DNA of 64,000 bases from Rhodobacter sp. NTK016B (GTDB lineage: Bacteria; Pseudomonadota; Alphaproteobacteria; Rhodobacterales; Rhodobacteraceae), in NCBI RefSeq assembly GCF_017303295.1, contig NZ_JAFKOK010000001.1, positions 405,975 through 469,974 on the forward strand, in the 5' to 3' direction. Both the position numbers and the translations under genes were made by a program. This document shows, in pieces, positions 38,077 to 47,711 of the stretch (position 1 is its first letter; each line of letters opens with the position of its first letter). Below the pieces are notes generated by a model that was not told the DNA's origin, ran no database searches, and worked only from the letters and a program-made list of their open reading frames with translations.

Positions 38077-38806
38077 GCGCGCCGAGCAACTGCCGCTGGT
38101 CCTGCCCAGCGCGGAATCGATGGGCCGCGATGACTTTCTCGAAGCGCCCTCGAATGCCGTGGCCCTGGCCGCGGTCGAGGCCGAGCGCGGCCTGCCCAAC
38201 GGGCTGACCGTTCTGGTGGGGCCTCCCGGCTCGGGCAAGACGCATCTGGCGCATATCTGGGCCGCGCGGACCGGCGCACTGTGGCAGCCTGCCGAAACGC
38301 TGACGGCGCGGCTCGAACAGCTGGTTCAGCCCGGCGCCCCCGACCGGATCGTCATCGACGATGCTCATTTGCTGGCGGGGGGAGACGGCGAAGAGGCGCT
38401 GTTTCACCTGATCAATCACCTGCGCGGACGCGGCGAGCTGTTGCTGAGCGCGCCGATGCCGGTGCGCGACTGGGGATTGCGCCTGCCCGACCTGACGTCG
38501 CGTCTGTCAGCGGCGGCGCATCAGTCGCTGGGCGAGCCCGAGGATGCGCTTCTGGCTGCCGTGCTGGTCAAGCTCTTCACCGACCGGCAGGTGCGCATCG
38601 ACCCCGGCCTGATCGACTATATCCTGCCACGCATGGAGCGTTCTCTCGATGCGGCGCGGTCGCTGGTGGCCGAGGTGGACCTGCGCGCCTTGCAACTGAA
38701 GAAGAAGATCACCGCCGGCATGGTGCGCGAGGCTCTGAGCAAAGACCTCGACAATGATCCGGATGCCGACGCATCATGCCGGGTATCACCAAACCGTCGC
38801 AATTGA
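38063..38806 (+). CDS. hdaA: DnaA regulatory inactivator HdaA
   Basis: This 247-residue DnaA-related AAA+ protein lacks a DNA-binding domain. It carries a beta-clamp-binding motif at the very N-terminus (QLPLVLP, residues 9-15), Walker A GPPGSGKT (about 53-60) and Walker B IVIDDAHLL. HdaA bound to the sliding clamp stimulates ATP hydrolysis by DnaA and prevents re-initiation of replication. The clamp motif fixes the start at 38063. It overlaps the upstream membrane protein gene and is followed 16 bases later by ppk. Confidence 0.92.
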   Translation: MTERKRAEQLPLVLPSAESMGRDDFLEAPSNAVALAAVEAERGLPNGLTVLVGPPGSGKTHLAHIWAARTGALWQPAETLTARLEQLVQPGAPDRIVIDDAHLLAGGDGEEALFHLINHLRGRGELLLSAPMPVRDWGLRLPDLTSRLSAAAHQSLGEPEDALLAAVLVKLFTDRQVRIDPGLIDYILPRMERSLDAARSLVAEVDLRALQLKKKITAGMVREALSKDLDNDPDADASCRVSPNRRN

Positions 38807-38822
38807 CCGCTACAGACCGCGC

Positions 38823-41003
38823 ATGACCACTTCGGATTTCCTTCACGGCCCGTTCCCCGACCCGATCGACCCGCCTGAGGGGTTCGATCCGGAAGGCCCG
38901 TCGCGTTTCTTCAACCGCGAATTGTCCTGGATCGCCTTCAATTGGCGCGTGCTGGAAGAGGCGTCGAACCCCAAGGTTCCGCTGCTCGAACGGGTGCGGT
39001 TCCTGTCGATTTCGGCCACCAATCTGGACGAATTCTATACCGTCCGCGTGGCCGGCCTGCGCGAACTGCACCGGGCGGGGAATACCAACCCCTCGACCGA
39101 CGGCAAGACGCCCTATGAACAACTGACCCAGATCAACGATCAGGCGCGGCGCCTGATGCAGACGCAGCAGGAAACCTATCAGGAACTGCGCGGCCTTCTG
39201 GAAGCCGAGAACATGTTCATCCTCGAACGCAGCGCCCTGACCGAGGCCGACCGCGCGTTTCTGGATGAATATTTCCTCGCCAATGTCTTTCCCATGCTGT
39301 CGCCGCTGGCTATCGACCCGGCGCATCCCTTCCCCTTCATTCCCAACACGGGCTTCTGTCTGGCGCTGACGATCCGGCGCAAGGCCGACGGGCTGAAACG
39401 CAGCGCATTGCTGCCCGTGCCGCAGCAGATCGACCGCTTCATCCGCCTGCCTGCCGAGGGGCTCGCCTTTCGCTTCCTGCCGCTGGAAGAGCTGTTGCTC
39501 GACCAGCTCGAATCGCTGTTTCCAGGTTACGAGGCGCTCAACCATTGCGGCTTCCGCGTGCTGCGCGATTCGGACATGGAGGTCGAGGAGGAAGCCGAGG
39601 ATCTGGTCCGCGAATTCGAAGTCGCGCTCAAGCGCCGACGCCGCGGCGAAGTCGTGCGCATGAAGCTGACAGGCGGCGCCGAGCCGTCGGTGCGCAAGCT
39701 GATCATGGAAGAGCTGAACGTCGCCGCCGACGAGGTGGTCGAGGTCGACGGCCTTCTGGGCATGGCCGATATCAAGGAACTGGTCATCGACGAGCGGCGC
39801 GACCTGCAATGGGCGCCCTTCAGCCCGCGCATCCCCGAGCGCGTGCAGGACCATAACGGCGACATGTTCGCGGCGATCCGCCAGAAGGACATGCTGCTGC
39901 ACCATCCCTACGAGACCTTCGACACAGTGGTGCGCTTTCTCAAGCAGGCGGCGAACGATCCCGATGTGCTGGCGATCAAGCAGACGCTTTACCGCACCTC
40001 GCGCGACAGCCCGATCGTCGACGCCTTGTGCGAGGCCGCCGAGGCCGGAAAATCCGTCACCGCCTTTGTCGAGCTGAAAGCGCGCTTCGACGAAGCCGCC
40101 AATATCCGCCAGTCGCGCAGGCTGGAACGCGCGGGCGCGCATGTCGTCTACGGGTTCATCCAGTACAAGACGCACGCCAAGATCTCGGCTGTGGTTCGGC
40201 GCGAAGGCGACAAGCTGGTCACCTATACCCATTGGGGCACCGGGAACTATCACCCGATCACCGCACGGATCTATACCGACCTGAGCCTTTTCACCTGCGA
40301 AGAGCCGCTGGGGCGCGACGCGGCGCGGGTGTTCAACTACCTGTCGGGCTATGCCCAGCCCAACGCGCTGGAAAATCTGGCGATTTCGCCGATCTCGCTG
40401 AAGGACCGGCTGATCGAGCTGATCGCGCGCGAAGCCGATCACGCGCGCGCCGGGCGTCCGGCGCAGATCTGGGCGAAAATGAACTCGATCGTCGATTCCG
40501 ACGTGATCGACGCGCTGTATGCCGCCGGTCAGGCGGGCGTGAAGATCAGCCTGATCGTGCGCGGGATCTGCGGGCTGCGGCCCGGCATTCGCGGCTTTTC
40601 CGAGAATATCCGTGTCAAATCCATCGTCGGGCGGTTCCTCGAGCATTCGCGCATCGTCTGTTTCGGCTCGGGCAATGGCCTGCCGTCGGAACCCGTTCGG
40701 GTCTTCATGTCCTCGGCCGACTGGATGGGGCGCAACCTGATGCGGCGCGTCGAGACTTTGGTTGAGATCAAGAACCCCACCGTGCGCGCGCAGATCGTGC
40801 GCCAGATCATGGCCGCCAATCTCTATGACGAGGCGCAGACATGGGTTCTCGACGGGATGGGCACCTTTACCCGCGCCAATTCGGACGATCCCGACAAGCC
40901 GATGTTCAGCTGCCATAAGTTCTTCATGGAAAACCCGTCTCTTTCGGGCCGGGGTTCGGCCGGGGCGACGGATGTGCCGGAATTGACGCATACCGATATC
41001 TGA
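38823..41003 (+). CDS. ppk1: Polyphosphate kinase 1
   Basis: This 726-residue enzyme has the Ppk1 N-domain (RFFNRELSWIAFNWRVLEEA), middle domain (LSPLAIDPAHPFPFIPN) and two phospholipase D-like catalytic halves. The YTHWGTGNYHPITARIYTDLSLFT segment holds the phosphorylated His. It reversibly makes polyphosphate from ATP. The ATG at 38823 is the first that gives the conserved N-terminus. ppx follows, but a hairpin and a promoter-like sequence lie between the two, so they may be partly uncoupled. Confidence 0.96.
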   Translation: MTTSDFLHGPFPDPIDPPEGFDPEGPSRFFNRELSWIAFNWRVLEEASNPKVPLLERVRFLSISATNLDEFYTVRVAGLRELHRAGNTNPSTDGKTPYEQLTQINDQARRLMQTQQETYQELRGLLEAENMFILERSALTEADRAFLDEYFLANVFPMLSPLAIDPAHPFPFIPNTGFCLALTIRRKADGLKRSALLPVPQQIDRFIRLPAEGLAFRFLPLEELLLDQLESLFPGYEALNHCGFRVLRDSDMEVEEEAEDLVREFEVALKRRRRGEVVRMKLTGGAEPSVRKLIMEELNVAADEVVEVDGLLGMADIKELVIDERRDLQWAPFSPRIPERVQDHNGDMFAAIRQKDMLLHHPYETFDTVVRFLKQAANDPDVLAIKQTLYRTSRDSPIVDALCEAAEAGKSVTAFVELKARFDEAANIRQSRRLERAGAHVVYGFIQYKTHAKISAVVRREGDKLVTYTHWGTGNYHPITARIYTDLSLFTCEEPLGRDAARVFNYLSGYAQPNALENLAISPISLKDRLIELIAREADHARAGRPAQIWAKMNSIVDSDVIDALYAAGQAGVKISLIVRGICGLRPGIRGFSENIRVKSIVGRFLEHSRIVCFGSGNGLPSEPVRVFMSSADWMGRNLMRRVETLVEIKNPTVRAQIVRQIMAANLYDEAQTWVLDGMGTFTRANSDDPDKPMFSCHKFFMENPSLSGRGSAGATDVPELTHTDI

Positions 41004-41042
41004 ACGCCCCGTTGCGACCGGCGCTGCCATCGAAACGCCACG

Positions 41043-41065
41043 CTTGGCGGCAACAAGCCGCCAAG
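41043..41065 (+). terminator. Hairpin between ppk1 and ppx
   Basis: A perfect nine-base-pair stem CTTGGCGGC/GCCGCCAAG with loop AACAA lies 40 bases after the ppk1 stop. It has no T-tract. Confidence 0.5.
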
Positions 41066-41068
41066 ACG

Positions 41069-41097
41069 TTGACCTTTCGCGGTTGCGAAGACTAGAT
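41069..41097 (+). promoter_or_regulatory. Candidate ppx promoter with a dyad in its spacer
   Basis: TTGACC (41069-41074) and CTAGAT (41092-41097) are 17 bases apart. The spacer contains TTCGC-GGTT-GCGAA (41076-41089), an ideal position for a repressor. Confidence 0.55.
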
Positions 41098-41130
41098 GAC
41101 ACCTGCCCGACGATGATCGAGGAGACGGCC

Positions 41131-42921
41131 ATGCCCGCCGACCGCGAAACCATGCTCCCTGATGGCAAAGCCGCCCCCGAAGCGGCCCCTCCCGCGAGCG
41201 ATCCCGAAACCGGGGCGCAGTCAGGAACCGAGAGGGCACCGGTAAAGACGGCGGCAGCAACCCCCAAGACCGATACCTCTGACACGACCGGCGTGCCGCC
41301 CGCACTGACCCCCGTGCGCGGCTATTTCGGCGGCACACCGCTTTTCGACGACGACCAGATGCGCGCGCTCGACCGGGTGGGTGTCATCGACGTGGGTTCG
41401 AACTCGATCCGCATGGTGGTGTTCGACGGCGCCGCCCGCTCGCCTGCCTATTTCTTCAACGAAAAGGTTCTGTGCGGGCTCGGGCGCGATCTGGCACAGA
41501 CCGGGCGGCTGTATCCCGAGGGCCGCGCCCGGGCCCTCGCCGCGATCAAGCGCTTCGGCTGCCTTGCGCGGGACATGAACCTGACCAGCCTGACCATGGT
41601 CGCCACCGCCGCCGTGCGCGAGGCCGAGGATGGCGAGAGCTTCAAGGAAGAGGTCGAGACCGAGACCGGCATCGAGATGCTGATCATCCCCGGCACCGAG
41701 GAAGCGCGGCTGTCGGCACAGGGCGTGCTTCTGGGCTGGCCCGGCGCGCGGGGTCTGGTCTGCGATATCGGCGGCTCGTCTATGGAACTGGCCGAGGTCG
41801 GCGACAACAGCGTCGGGCGCCGCGTCAGCTCGACGCTGGGCCCGTTCAGGCTGCAGCAGATCAAGGGCGGCAAGAAGGGCCTGAAGACCCACATCACCGA
41901 GACGCTCAAAGAGCTGCGCGAACAGGTCGGCAGCGACCACAAGGCGCTGTATCTGGTGGGCGGCTCATGGCGGGCGCTGGCGCGGCTCGACATGGAGCGG
42001 CGCGGCTATCCGCTGACCGTGCTGCACGAATACGAGATGACGCCCAAGTCGATCCGCAAGACCATCGACTGGCTGGAAACGCAGGATCTCAAGACGCTGC
42101 GCAACCGGACCGGAATTTCGCCCGAGCGGATCACGCTGGTGCCGCTGGCAACGGTGGTGCTGCGCCAGATCCTGAACGTGTTCCGCCCGCGCGACATCTA
42201 CATTTCCAGCTATGGCATCCGCGAGGGCGTGCTGTTCGAACAGATGCCCGATGTGCTGCGCGCGCGCGACCCGCTGATCGAAGCCTGCCGCCATCTGGAA
42301 ACCACCAGCGCTCGGATGCCGGGCTTCGGGCGTCAGCTGTTCGATTTCCTGATGCCGCTTTACAAGAACGTCCCCGGCGAGCGGCTTCGTCTGATCAAGG
42401 CCGCCTGCCTGCTGCATGACGTGAACTGGCGCGCGCACCCCGATTACCGGGCGGAAAGCTGTTTTGACACCGCCACCCGCGCCAATCTGGGCGGTCTGGA
42501 CCACAAGGGCCGGGTCTATCTGGGTCTGGCGCTGATGAACCGCTACAAGTCACCGGGTGCAGACAGCCGCATCACCCCGCTTCTGAAGCTGCTGACGGAC
42601 GAGGAAATCCGCCACGCGATCATGCTGGGCCGGGCGATGCGCTTTGGGGCGATGTTCTCGCTGGCGGGGCCGCAGGCTGCGGGCGAGCTGCGCTATTTCC
42701 CCAAGAAAAAGGTGCTCGAACTGATCCTGCAGCCCGAGCGCAAATCCCTGTTCGGCGAAGTCGCGGCCTCGCGCTTCGCGGCGCTGGCGAAGCATCTGGG
42801 CGTGACGACCACCTACCGGGTCGGGCGGGCTCAGAGTTCGAGTGTATCGCCGGGTTCGGCCCCCTCGTCGGTCTCGGCGTCACTCTCGGCGTCGTCTTCG
42901 GGCACGGCCTCCGGCTCCTGA
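41131..42921 (+). CDS. ppx: Exopolyphosphatase (Ppx/GppA family)
   Basis: This 596-residue protein has an unusual N-terminal extension of about 80 Pro/Ala/Thr-rich residues. The ASKHA phosphatase core follows, with GVIDVGSNSIRMVVFD at about residue 85 and LVCDIGGSSMELAEV. The HD-like C-terminal domain contains ACLLHDVNWRAHPDYRAE. It removes terminal phosphates from polyphosphate or pppGpp. The ATG at 41131 has GAGGAG seven bases upstream; an ATG at 41113 is possible. The last 31 residues are serine-rich and lie opposite the end of the next gene, on the other strand; they look like a read-on tail after loss of an older stop. Confidence 0.92.
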   Translation: MPADRETMLPDGKAAPEAAPPASDPETGAQSGTERAPVKTAAATPKTDTSDTTGVPPALTPVRGYFGGTPLFDDDQMRALDRVGVIDVGSNSIRMVVFDGAARSPAYFFNEKVLCGLGRDLAQTGRLYPEGRARALAAIKRFGCLARDMNLTSLTMVATAAVREAEDGESFKEEVETETGIEMLIIPGTEEARLSAQGVLLGWPGARGLVCDIGGSSMELAEVGDNSVGRRVSSTLGPFRLQQIKGGKKGLKTHITETLKELREQVGSDHKALYLVGGSWRALARLDMERRGYPLTVLHEYEMTPKSIRKTIDWLETQDLKTLRNRTGISPERITLVPLATVVLRQILNVFRPRDIYISSYGIREGVLFEQMPDVLRARDPLIEACRHLETTSARMPGFGRQLFDFLMPLYKNVPGERLRLIKAACLLHDVNWRAHPDYRAESCFDTATRANLGGLDHKGRVYLGLALMNRYKSPGADSRITPLLKLLTDEEIRHAIMLGRAMRFGAMFSLAGPQAAGELRYFPKKKVLELILQPERKSLFGEVAASRFAALAKHLGVTTTYRVGRAQSSSVSPGSAPSSVSASLSASSSGTASGS

Positions 42922-43163
42922 TCGTCTCGGCGGCGGATCAGGATATCGCCGTTGGGCAGACGTTCGGGCGCGTGCCAGCCTGACAGGTCGCCCAGCATCT
43001 CGGACAGATCCGACAGCCACGGATCCACCGTGCCCATCATATCGTCGAACAACCCGCGCAGCCGGTTGGCCGTGTCGTTATCGCTGTCCTGCGCCAGCGC
43101 GGGCATCGCCGACGCCGCCAACAGCGCGCCAAGCAGGGCGGGTTTGACGGGAAATTTCTGCAT
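42831..43163 (-). CDS. Small secreted protein with acidic tail
   Basis: This 110-residue protein has a signal peptide (MQKFPVKPALLGALLAASAMPALAQ) and a mature part with DTANRLRGLFDDMMGTVDPW and ERLPNGDILIRRR. The last 30 residues are strongly acidic (EPEAVPEDDAESDAETDEGAE). It resembles conserved AAA-tail hypothetical proteins of Rhodobacterales, but I do not know a function. It converges with and overlaps ppx by 91 bases. Confidence 0.7.
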   Translation of the reverse strand: MQKFPVKPALLGALLAASAMPALAQDSDNDTANRLRGLFDDMMGTVDPWLSDLSEMLGDLSGWHAPERLPNGDILIRRRDDQEPEAVPEDDAESDAETDEGAEPGDTLEL

Positions 43164-43388
43164 TCCGGACCTCACGGATAGGGCTCAGAGACCTGTCTGG
43201 CCGGGTGGGATTTCGGGCACAGGCCGCCCGACAGGCTGTCACGGGTCAACACCTGCACCAAGACGCCCGCCGGTGCAAAGCCCGTTCAGGCGGCGCGACA
43301 AAGCCAAGCATAGCCGGGTTGGTTCCGTCTGAACAATGCCAACCGCGTGACCTTCGCCGGACCGCACGATTGGCTTGGCTACCGCAAA

Positions 43389-44072
43389 TCAGGCCGCGTG
43401 CCGCTGCTGGACCTCTTCCCAGGCGTTGTTCAGCGCCTTGAGCCGTTCCTCGGCCAGCGTCACGGCTTCGTCCGGCACGCCGCGCGCGCGCAGCGCATCG
43501 GGATGCGCCTCGCGCACCATGCGGCGGAAAGCGCGCCGCGCCTCGTCAAGCGAGGCATCGGGCGGCAATTCCAGAAGCTCGTAGGGATCGGGCGCCGCGC
43601 TGGGAACAAGGCGCGCATAGATCGAGCGGTAACACCCCTGCCCCAGCCCGAAAATATTGGCCACTTCCTGCAGAAAGGCTTCCTCGGCCGGGTGCATGTC
43701 GCCATCGGCCAGCGCGACGTGAAACAGCCCGTCCAGCAGATCGCGCAACACCGGGTCACCGGCCGGAAACAGCGCGGCAATCTTGCGCGCATAGGCGTCG
43801 AACCCCGCCACGTCCTGCCGCGCAAGGTTGAAGACGCGCGCGGCGTGTTTCTCATCCTCGGGCGGGATGGTGAAGACCGAGCGGAACATCGTCACCTCGT
43901 CACGCGTGACGATTCCATCGGCCTTGGCAAGCTTCGCGCCGAGAGCAATCACGCCGATGGTAAAGGCAATCGTCCGCTCGGGCCGCTGGCGCAGCCGGTC
44001 GAACACCACGCTCAGGGGTTCGCCTGTGCGCAGCGCTTCGATTGCATCGGTGATCCGTGACCAGAGTGACAT
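43389..44072 (-). CDS. TerB-DnaJ domain protein (DjlA-like, soluble)
   Basis: This 227-residue protein has an N-terminal TerB-like helical domain (LGAKLAKADGIVTRDEVTMFRSVF) and a C-terminal J domain with the HPD motif in MVREAHPDALRARG. The layout is that of DjlA, which activates DnaK, but the N-terminal transmembrane anchor of DjlA is missing. On the minus strand TAAACT ends six bases before the ATG and no Shine-Dalgarno sequence is seen, suggesting a leaderless transcript. Confidence 0.88.
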   Translation of the reverse strand: MSLWSRITDAIEALRTGEPLSVVFDRLRQRPERTIAFTIGVIALGAKLAKADGIVTRDEVTMFRSVFTIPPEDEKHAARVFNLARQDVAGFDAYARKIAALFPAGDPVLRDLLDGLFHVALADGDMHPAEEAFLQEVANIFGLGQGCYRSIYARLVPSAAPDPYELLELPPDASLDEARRAFRRMVREAHPDALRARGVPDEAVTLAEERLKALNNAWEEVQQRHAA

Positions 44073-44078
44073 AAGCCC

Positions 44079-44084
44079 AGTTTA
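44079..44084 (-). promoter_or_regulatory. Candidate -10 box of a leaderless TerB-DnaJ mRNA
   Basis: TAAACT on the minus strand ends six bases before the ATG at 44072. The -35 match is weak. Confidence 0.45.
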
Positions 44085-44223
44085 CGCGCGGGTCGTTAAT
44101 TTGAACATGCGACAGTCACAACAATTTCGGCATCTGCACAAGATCCGGTCGGCGGCCAAATTTGTGATCGGTCTGCGGCATCCGGCCGCGCCAGTCTGCG
44201 CTGAAACCTGACGACCGCGCGCC

Positions 44224-44841
44224 TTACTCCAGCACGCGGGGCCCGTCGGGCGTGTCGAATTCGGCACGGATCCCCGGCGCGCCGGTGTCGAACCGCAGGC
44301 GCGGATCGTCGATCAGCGGCTCGAGCGCGCGTGCAAGGTCCTGCGGGCGCGGATGGCGCAGCACCAGCCTGGTCAGCCGCACGCCGCGATCGGGCAGACG
44401 CTCGGACGGATGCGGCACGCCCTCGCCCCATTCGATGACGGCGGGCGAAATCCCGTCGAAGGGCTGCAGCCCGCTATCGGGCACCGCGAATCGCCATGTC
44501 AGGGCGTTGCGGCGAAACAACATCGGCTCACCGCTGCCGAAGGGGGCGATCTTCAGCGCGTCTTCGAGGTCGGGCGCTTGCACGATCCAGCTTTGCGGGC
44601 GCGGCGGCCCGGAGAAATCGTCCAGCGCGAACCAGCGGGGCCGACCGGGCGGCGTGCCCTCGGGGTCGATGGCGATCAGCTCGAAATACTCGCCCGGCCC
44701 CAGCGACAGAAGCCGGTTATGCGTGCCCATCTGCTCATGCGCGCCACCGGGTTCAAGCGGCACGCCCAGTGCCTGCTCGACAGCGGCGGCGCCTTCTTCG
44801 AGCGTGGCGGCGGCAAAGGCGAGGTGGTCGAAGAGGGCCAT
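44224..44841 (-). CDS. VOC-superfamily (glyoxalase-like) protein
   Basis: This 205-residue protein fits the glyoxalase-like domain: FDHLAFAAATLEEGAAAVEQALGV at the start, then GTHNRLLSLGPGEYFELIAIDPEG. The fold includes metal-dependent isomerases, dioxygenases and resistance proteins. Its length and sequence do not match methylmalonyl-CoA epimerase, even though scpA is nearby. It follows the MAPEG gene on the same strand after 20 bases and is probably cotranscribed with it. Confidence 0.78.
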   Translation of the reverse strand: MALFDHLAFAAATLEEGAAAVEQALGVPLEPGGAHEQMGTHNRLLSLGPGEYFELIAIDPEGTPPGRPRWFALDDFSGPPRPQSWIVQAPDLEDALKIAPFGSGEPMLFRRNALTWRFAVPDSGLQPFDGISPAVIEWGEGVPHPSERLPDRGVRLTRLVLRHPRPQDLARALEPLIDDPRLRFDTGAPGIRAEFDTPDGPRVLE

Positions 44842-44861
44842 GAAATTCCGTTTGTTATCCG

Positions 44862-45335
44862 TCAGATCCAGAGGGCCAGCGCCCAGAGCGCGGCCACGAT
44901 TGTGGGGTAGAAACTGGCTGCAAATCCAAGCCCGCGCAAGGGGGGCGACAGGTGATAGCCGATCCAGAACACCAGCCGGAAGACGGCAAAGGACAGGCCC
45001 AGCCACACCAGCAGCCCCCATCCCAGCACCCAGCCCGCGAAGGGCCAGAGCGCGAGCGCCAGCACCATCTGCTCGGTCGTGTTGGTCAGCACGCGCTGGT
45101 CGATCTCGGCCGGCGAGGCCGATGCGAACGCATCGCCATCAATGATCGCGTCGTCGAAAAACCGCCGCTGCGCAAGCCGCCCGATCATCGCCATCATCGT
45201 CAGCCCGCCGGGCAGGAACCCCAGCACCAGCGCATCGGGAAAAGCCCCTGCGCCGCGCCCCAGCCAGACAAGCGTGATCGCCCAGACCAGACCCAGAGCC
45301 ATCGAGGCGGCGATGATGCGGCGTTTGGCGGTCAT
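44862..45335 (-). CDS. MAPEG-family membrane protein
   Basis: This 157-residue protein has four predicted transmembrane helices. The segment RVLTNTTEQMVLALALWPFAGWVLG matches the MAPEG family (membrane-associated proteins in eicosanoid and glutathione metabolism). Bacterial members may be glutathione transferases or peroxidases, but most have no known substrate. AGGAG precedes the ATG. It lies downstream of scpA, beyond a hairpin. Confidence 0.7.
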   Translation of the reverse strand: MTAKRRIIAASMALGLVWAITLVWLGRGAGAFPDALVLGFLPGGLTMMAMIGRLAQRRFFDDAIIDGDAFASASPAEIDQRVLTNTTEQMVLALALWPFAGWVLGWGLLVWLGLSFAVFRLVFWIGYHLSPPLRGLGFAASFYPTIVAALWALALWI

Positions 45336-45385
45336 GATCGGCTCCTGCGGGTGGATCCGGCCCGCTGCGGGGCCTGAAATCAGAA

Positions 45386-45413
45386 AGGGGCGGCACCCTC
45401 CAGCGCCGCCCCT
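45386..45413 (-). terminator. Hairpin terminator downstream of scpA
   Basis: Nine-base arms AGGGGCGGC/GCCGCCCCT with a ten-base loop lie between the scpA stop and the MAPEG gene. On the minus strand CTTTCTG follows. Confidence 0.65.
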
Positions 45414-45456
45414 CATCGGCCCGTCACCCCTCCCCGGGGCCGGGCCGGGTATTCGC

Positions 45457-47592
45457 TCAGCGACGCGCCTGACGGATCAGTTCAAGGATATCGCGCGCGG
45501 CGGCGGGGATATTGGTGCCCGGGCCGAAGATCGCCTTCACACCGGCGGCTTTGAGGAAATCGTAATCCTGCTGCGGGATCACGCCGCCGCAAATCACAAG
45601 GATATCGCCGGCCCCCTGCTCTTTCAGCGCTTCGATCAGTTTCGGCGCAAGGGTCTTGTGACCCGCCGCCTGCGAGCTGATGCCGATGACATGGACATCG
45701 TTATCGACCGCGTCCTGCGCGGCTTCCTCGGGCGTCTGGAACAGGGGGCCCACATCGACGTCGAAGCCGATATCGGCAAAGGCCGTGGCGATCACCTTGG
45801 CGCCCCGGTCGTGACCGTCCTGCCCCATCTTGACCACCAGCATCCGCGGGCGGCGGCCTTCTTCCTCGGCAAAGGTCTCGACATCCTTCTGGATCTGCGC
45901 GAAGCCCGCATCGCCCTCATAGGCCGCGCCATAGACCCCGGCGAGGGTCTTCACCTCGGCCCGGTGGCGGCCGAATACCTTTTCCATCGCCATGCTGATC
46001 TCTCCCACGCTGGCGCGTGCGCGCGCCGCCTCGACCGCAGCTTCCAGAAGGTTGCCGCCTTCCTTCGCGCGTTTCTCGAGCTCGGCGAGTGCGGCGGTGC
46101 AGGCCGCCTCGTCGCGGGTCTCGCGGATCTTCTGCAGCCGCGCGACCTGCCCTTCGCGGACCTTGACGTTGTCGATATCGAGAATGTCGATCGGGTCTTC
46201 CTTGTCGCGGCGATACTTGTTGACGCCGACGATCACCTCTTCGCCCCGGTCGATCTGTGCCTGACGCCGGGCGGCGGATTCCTCGATGCGGAGCTTGGGC
46301 ATCCCCGAGGCCACAGCCTTGGTCATGCCTCCCAGTTCTTCAACTTCTTCGATCAGTTTCCACGCCGCGTCGGCCAGGTCCGCTGTCAGTTTTTCAACAT
46401 AGTACGAGCCCGCCAGCGGATCGACGACCTTCGTCACGCCGGTCTCTTCCTGCAAGATCAGCTGGGTGTTGCGGGCGATGCGCGCGCTGAACTCGGTGGG
46501 CAGCGCGATGGCTTCATCGAGCGCGTTGGTATGCAGCGACTGCGTGCCGCCCAGAGCCGCCGCCAGCGCCTCGTAGGCGGTGCGCACGACGTTGTTGTAA
46601 GGGTCCTGCTCCTGCAGCGAGACGCCCGAGGTCTGGCAATGGGTGCGCAGCATCAGGCTGCCGGGTTTCTTGGGCTCGAATTCCGACATGATGCGGTGCC
46701 ACAGCAGCCGCGCGGCGCGCAGCTTGGCGGCTTCCATGAAGAAATTCATGCCGATGGCGAAGAAGAACGACAGCCGACCCGCGAAACGGTCGACATCCAT
46801 GCCGCGCGCGATCGCCGCGCGGACATATTCGCGCCCATCGGCAAGGGTGAAGGCCAGCTCCTGCACAAGGTTCGCCCCGGCTTCCTGCATGTGGTAGCCG
46901 GAAATCGAGATCGAGTTGAACTTCGGCATCTCGTTCGACGTGTATTCGATGATATCCGCGATGATCCGCATCGAAGGCTCGGGCGGATAGACATAGGTGT
47001 TGCGGACCATGAACTCCTTGAGGATGTCGTTCTGGATCGTGCCCGAAAGAAGCGAGCGGTCGACGCCCTGCTCTTCGCCCGCGACAATGAAATTGGCGAG
47101 GATCGGGATCACCGCGCCGTTCATCGTCATCGAGACCGATACCTTTTCCAGCGGAATGCCGTCGAACAGGATCTTCATATCCTCGACGCTGTCGATGGCC
47201 ACGCCCGCCTTGCCGACATCGCCGACCACGCGCGGATGGTCGCTGTCATAGCCCCGGTGCGTCGCAAGGTCGAAAGCGACCGAGACGCCCTGTTGCCCGG
47301 CGGCCAGCGCCTTGCGGTAGAAGCCGTTCGATTCCTCGGCAGTCGAGAAGCCGGCATATTGCCGGATCGTCCACGGACGGCCCGCATACATCGTCGCGCG
47401 CGGCCCACGGGTGAAGGGCGCCAGCCCCGGCATGGACCCCAGATGCTCGAGCCCGTCGATATCGGCCTCGGTGTAAAGCGGCTTGATATCGATGCCTTCC
47501 AGCGTGTGCCAGGTCAGGTCCTCGGGGCTGCGGCCCTTCAGTTCCTTCGACGCCAGCTTTTCCCATTCGGCCTTGTTGTCGGTCTCGGACAT
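45457..47592 (-). CDS. scpA: Methylmalonyl-CoA mutase (single-chain)
   Basis: This 711-residue adenosylcobalamin enzyme joins the TIM-barrel substrate domain to a C-terminal B12-binding domain with [11 protein letters not shown], whose His594 is the lower cobalt ligand (D-x-H-x2-G). It also has [12 protein letters not shown] and a GG in ICGGVIP. It converts (R)-methylmalonyl-CoA to succinyl-CoA, the last step of propionyl-CoA assimilation. GGAGG lies before the ATG. The pccA and pccB genes are upstream on the same strand, but a plus-strand gene (47712-48215) separates scpA from pccA. Confidence 0.96.
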   Translation of the reverse strand: MSETDNKAEWEKLASKELKGRSPEDLTWHTLEGIDIKPLYTEADIDGLEHLGSMPGLAPFTRGPRATMYAGRPWTIRQYAGFSTAEESNGFYRKALAAGQQGVSVAFDLATHRGYDSDHPRVVGDVGKAGVAIDSVEDMKILFDGIPLEKVSVSMTMNGAVIPILANFIVAGEEQGVDRSLLSGTIQNDILKEFMVRNTYVYPPEPSMRIIADIIEYTSNEMPKFNSISISGYHMQEAGANLVQELAFTLADGREYVRAAIARGMDVDRFAGRLSFFFAIGMNFFMEAAKLRAARLLWHRIMSEFEPKKPGSLMLRTHCQTSGVSLQEQDPYNNVVRTAYEALAAALGGTQSLHTNALDEAIALPTEFSARIARNTQLILQEETGVTKVVDPLAGSYYVEKLTADLADAAWKLIEEVEELGGMTKAVASGMPKLRIEESAARRQAQIDRGEEVIVGVNKYRRDKEDPIDILDIDNVKVREGQVARLQKIRETRDEAACTAALAELEKRAKEGGNLLEAAVEAARARASVGEISMAMEKVFGRHRAEVKTLAGVYGAAYEGDAGFAQIQKDVETFAEEEGRRPRMLVVKMGQDGHDRGAKVIATAFADIGFDVDVGPLFQTPEEAAQDAVDNDVHVIGISSQAAGHKTLAPKLIEALKEQGAGDILVICGGVIPQQDYDFLKAAGVKAIFGPGTNIPAAARDILELIRQARR

Positions 47593-47711
47593 GCTGCGTT
47601 CCTCCAATGCGTCAGACCGCGGCGGCGCTGTGCCGCAACGAAATCTGCGTGTTCACGGGTGCAATCCGGCGGGGATTGCCTATATCTGGGGCGAATGGAG
47701 ACCCATTGCCC

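Noticed and set aside
38709..41285. Long minus-strand open frame opposite ppk1
   Set aside because: Codon-bias shadow covering a certain Ppk1 gene.
43205..43441. Plus-strand small open frame between the secreted protein gene and the TerB-DnaJ gene
   Set aside because: No ribosome site, Arg/Ala-rich shadow-like composition and overlap with the end of the TerB-DnaJ gene.
44224..44841. Methylmalonyl-CoA epimerase next to scpA
   Set aside because: The protein has a VOC-like fold but is 205 residues long and lacks the epimerase pattern, so only a general VOC call is justified.
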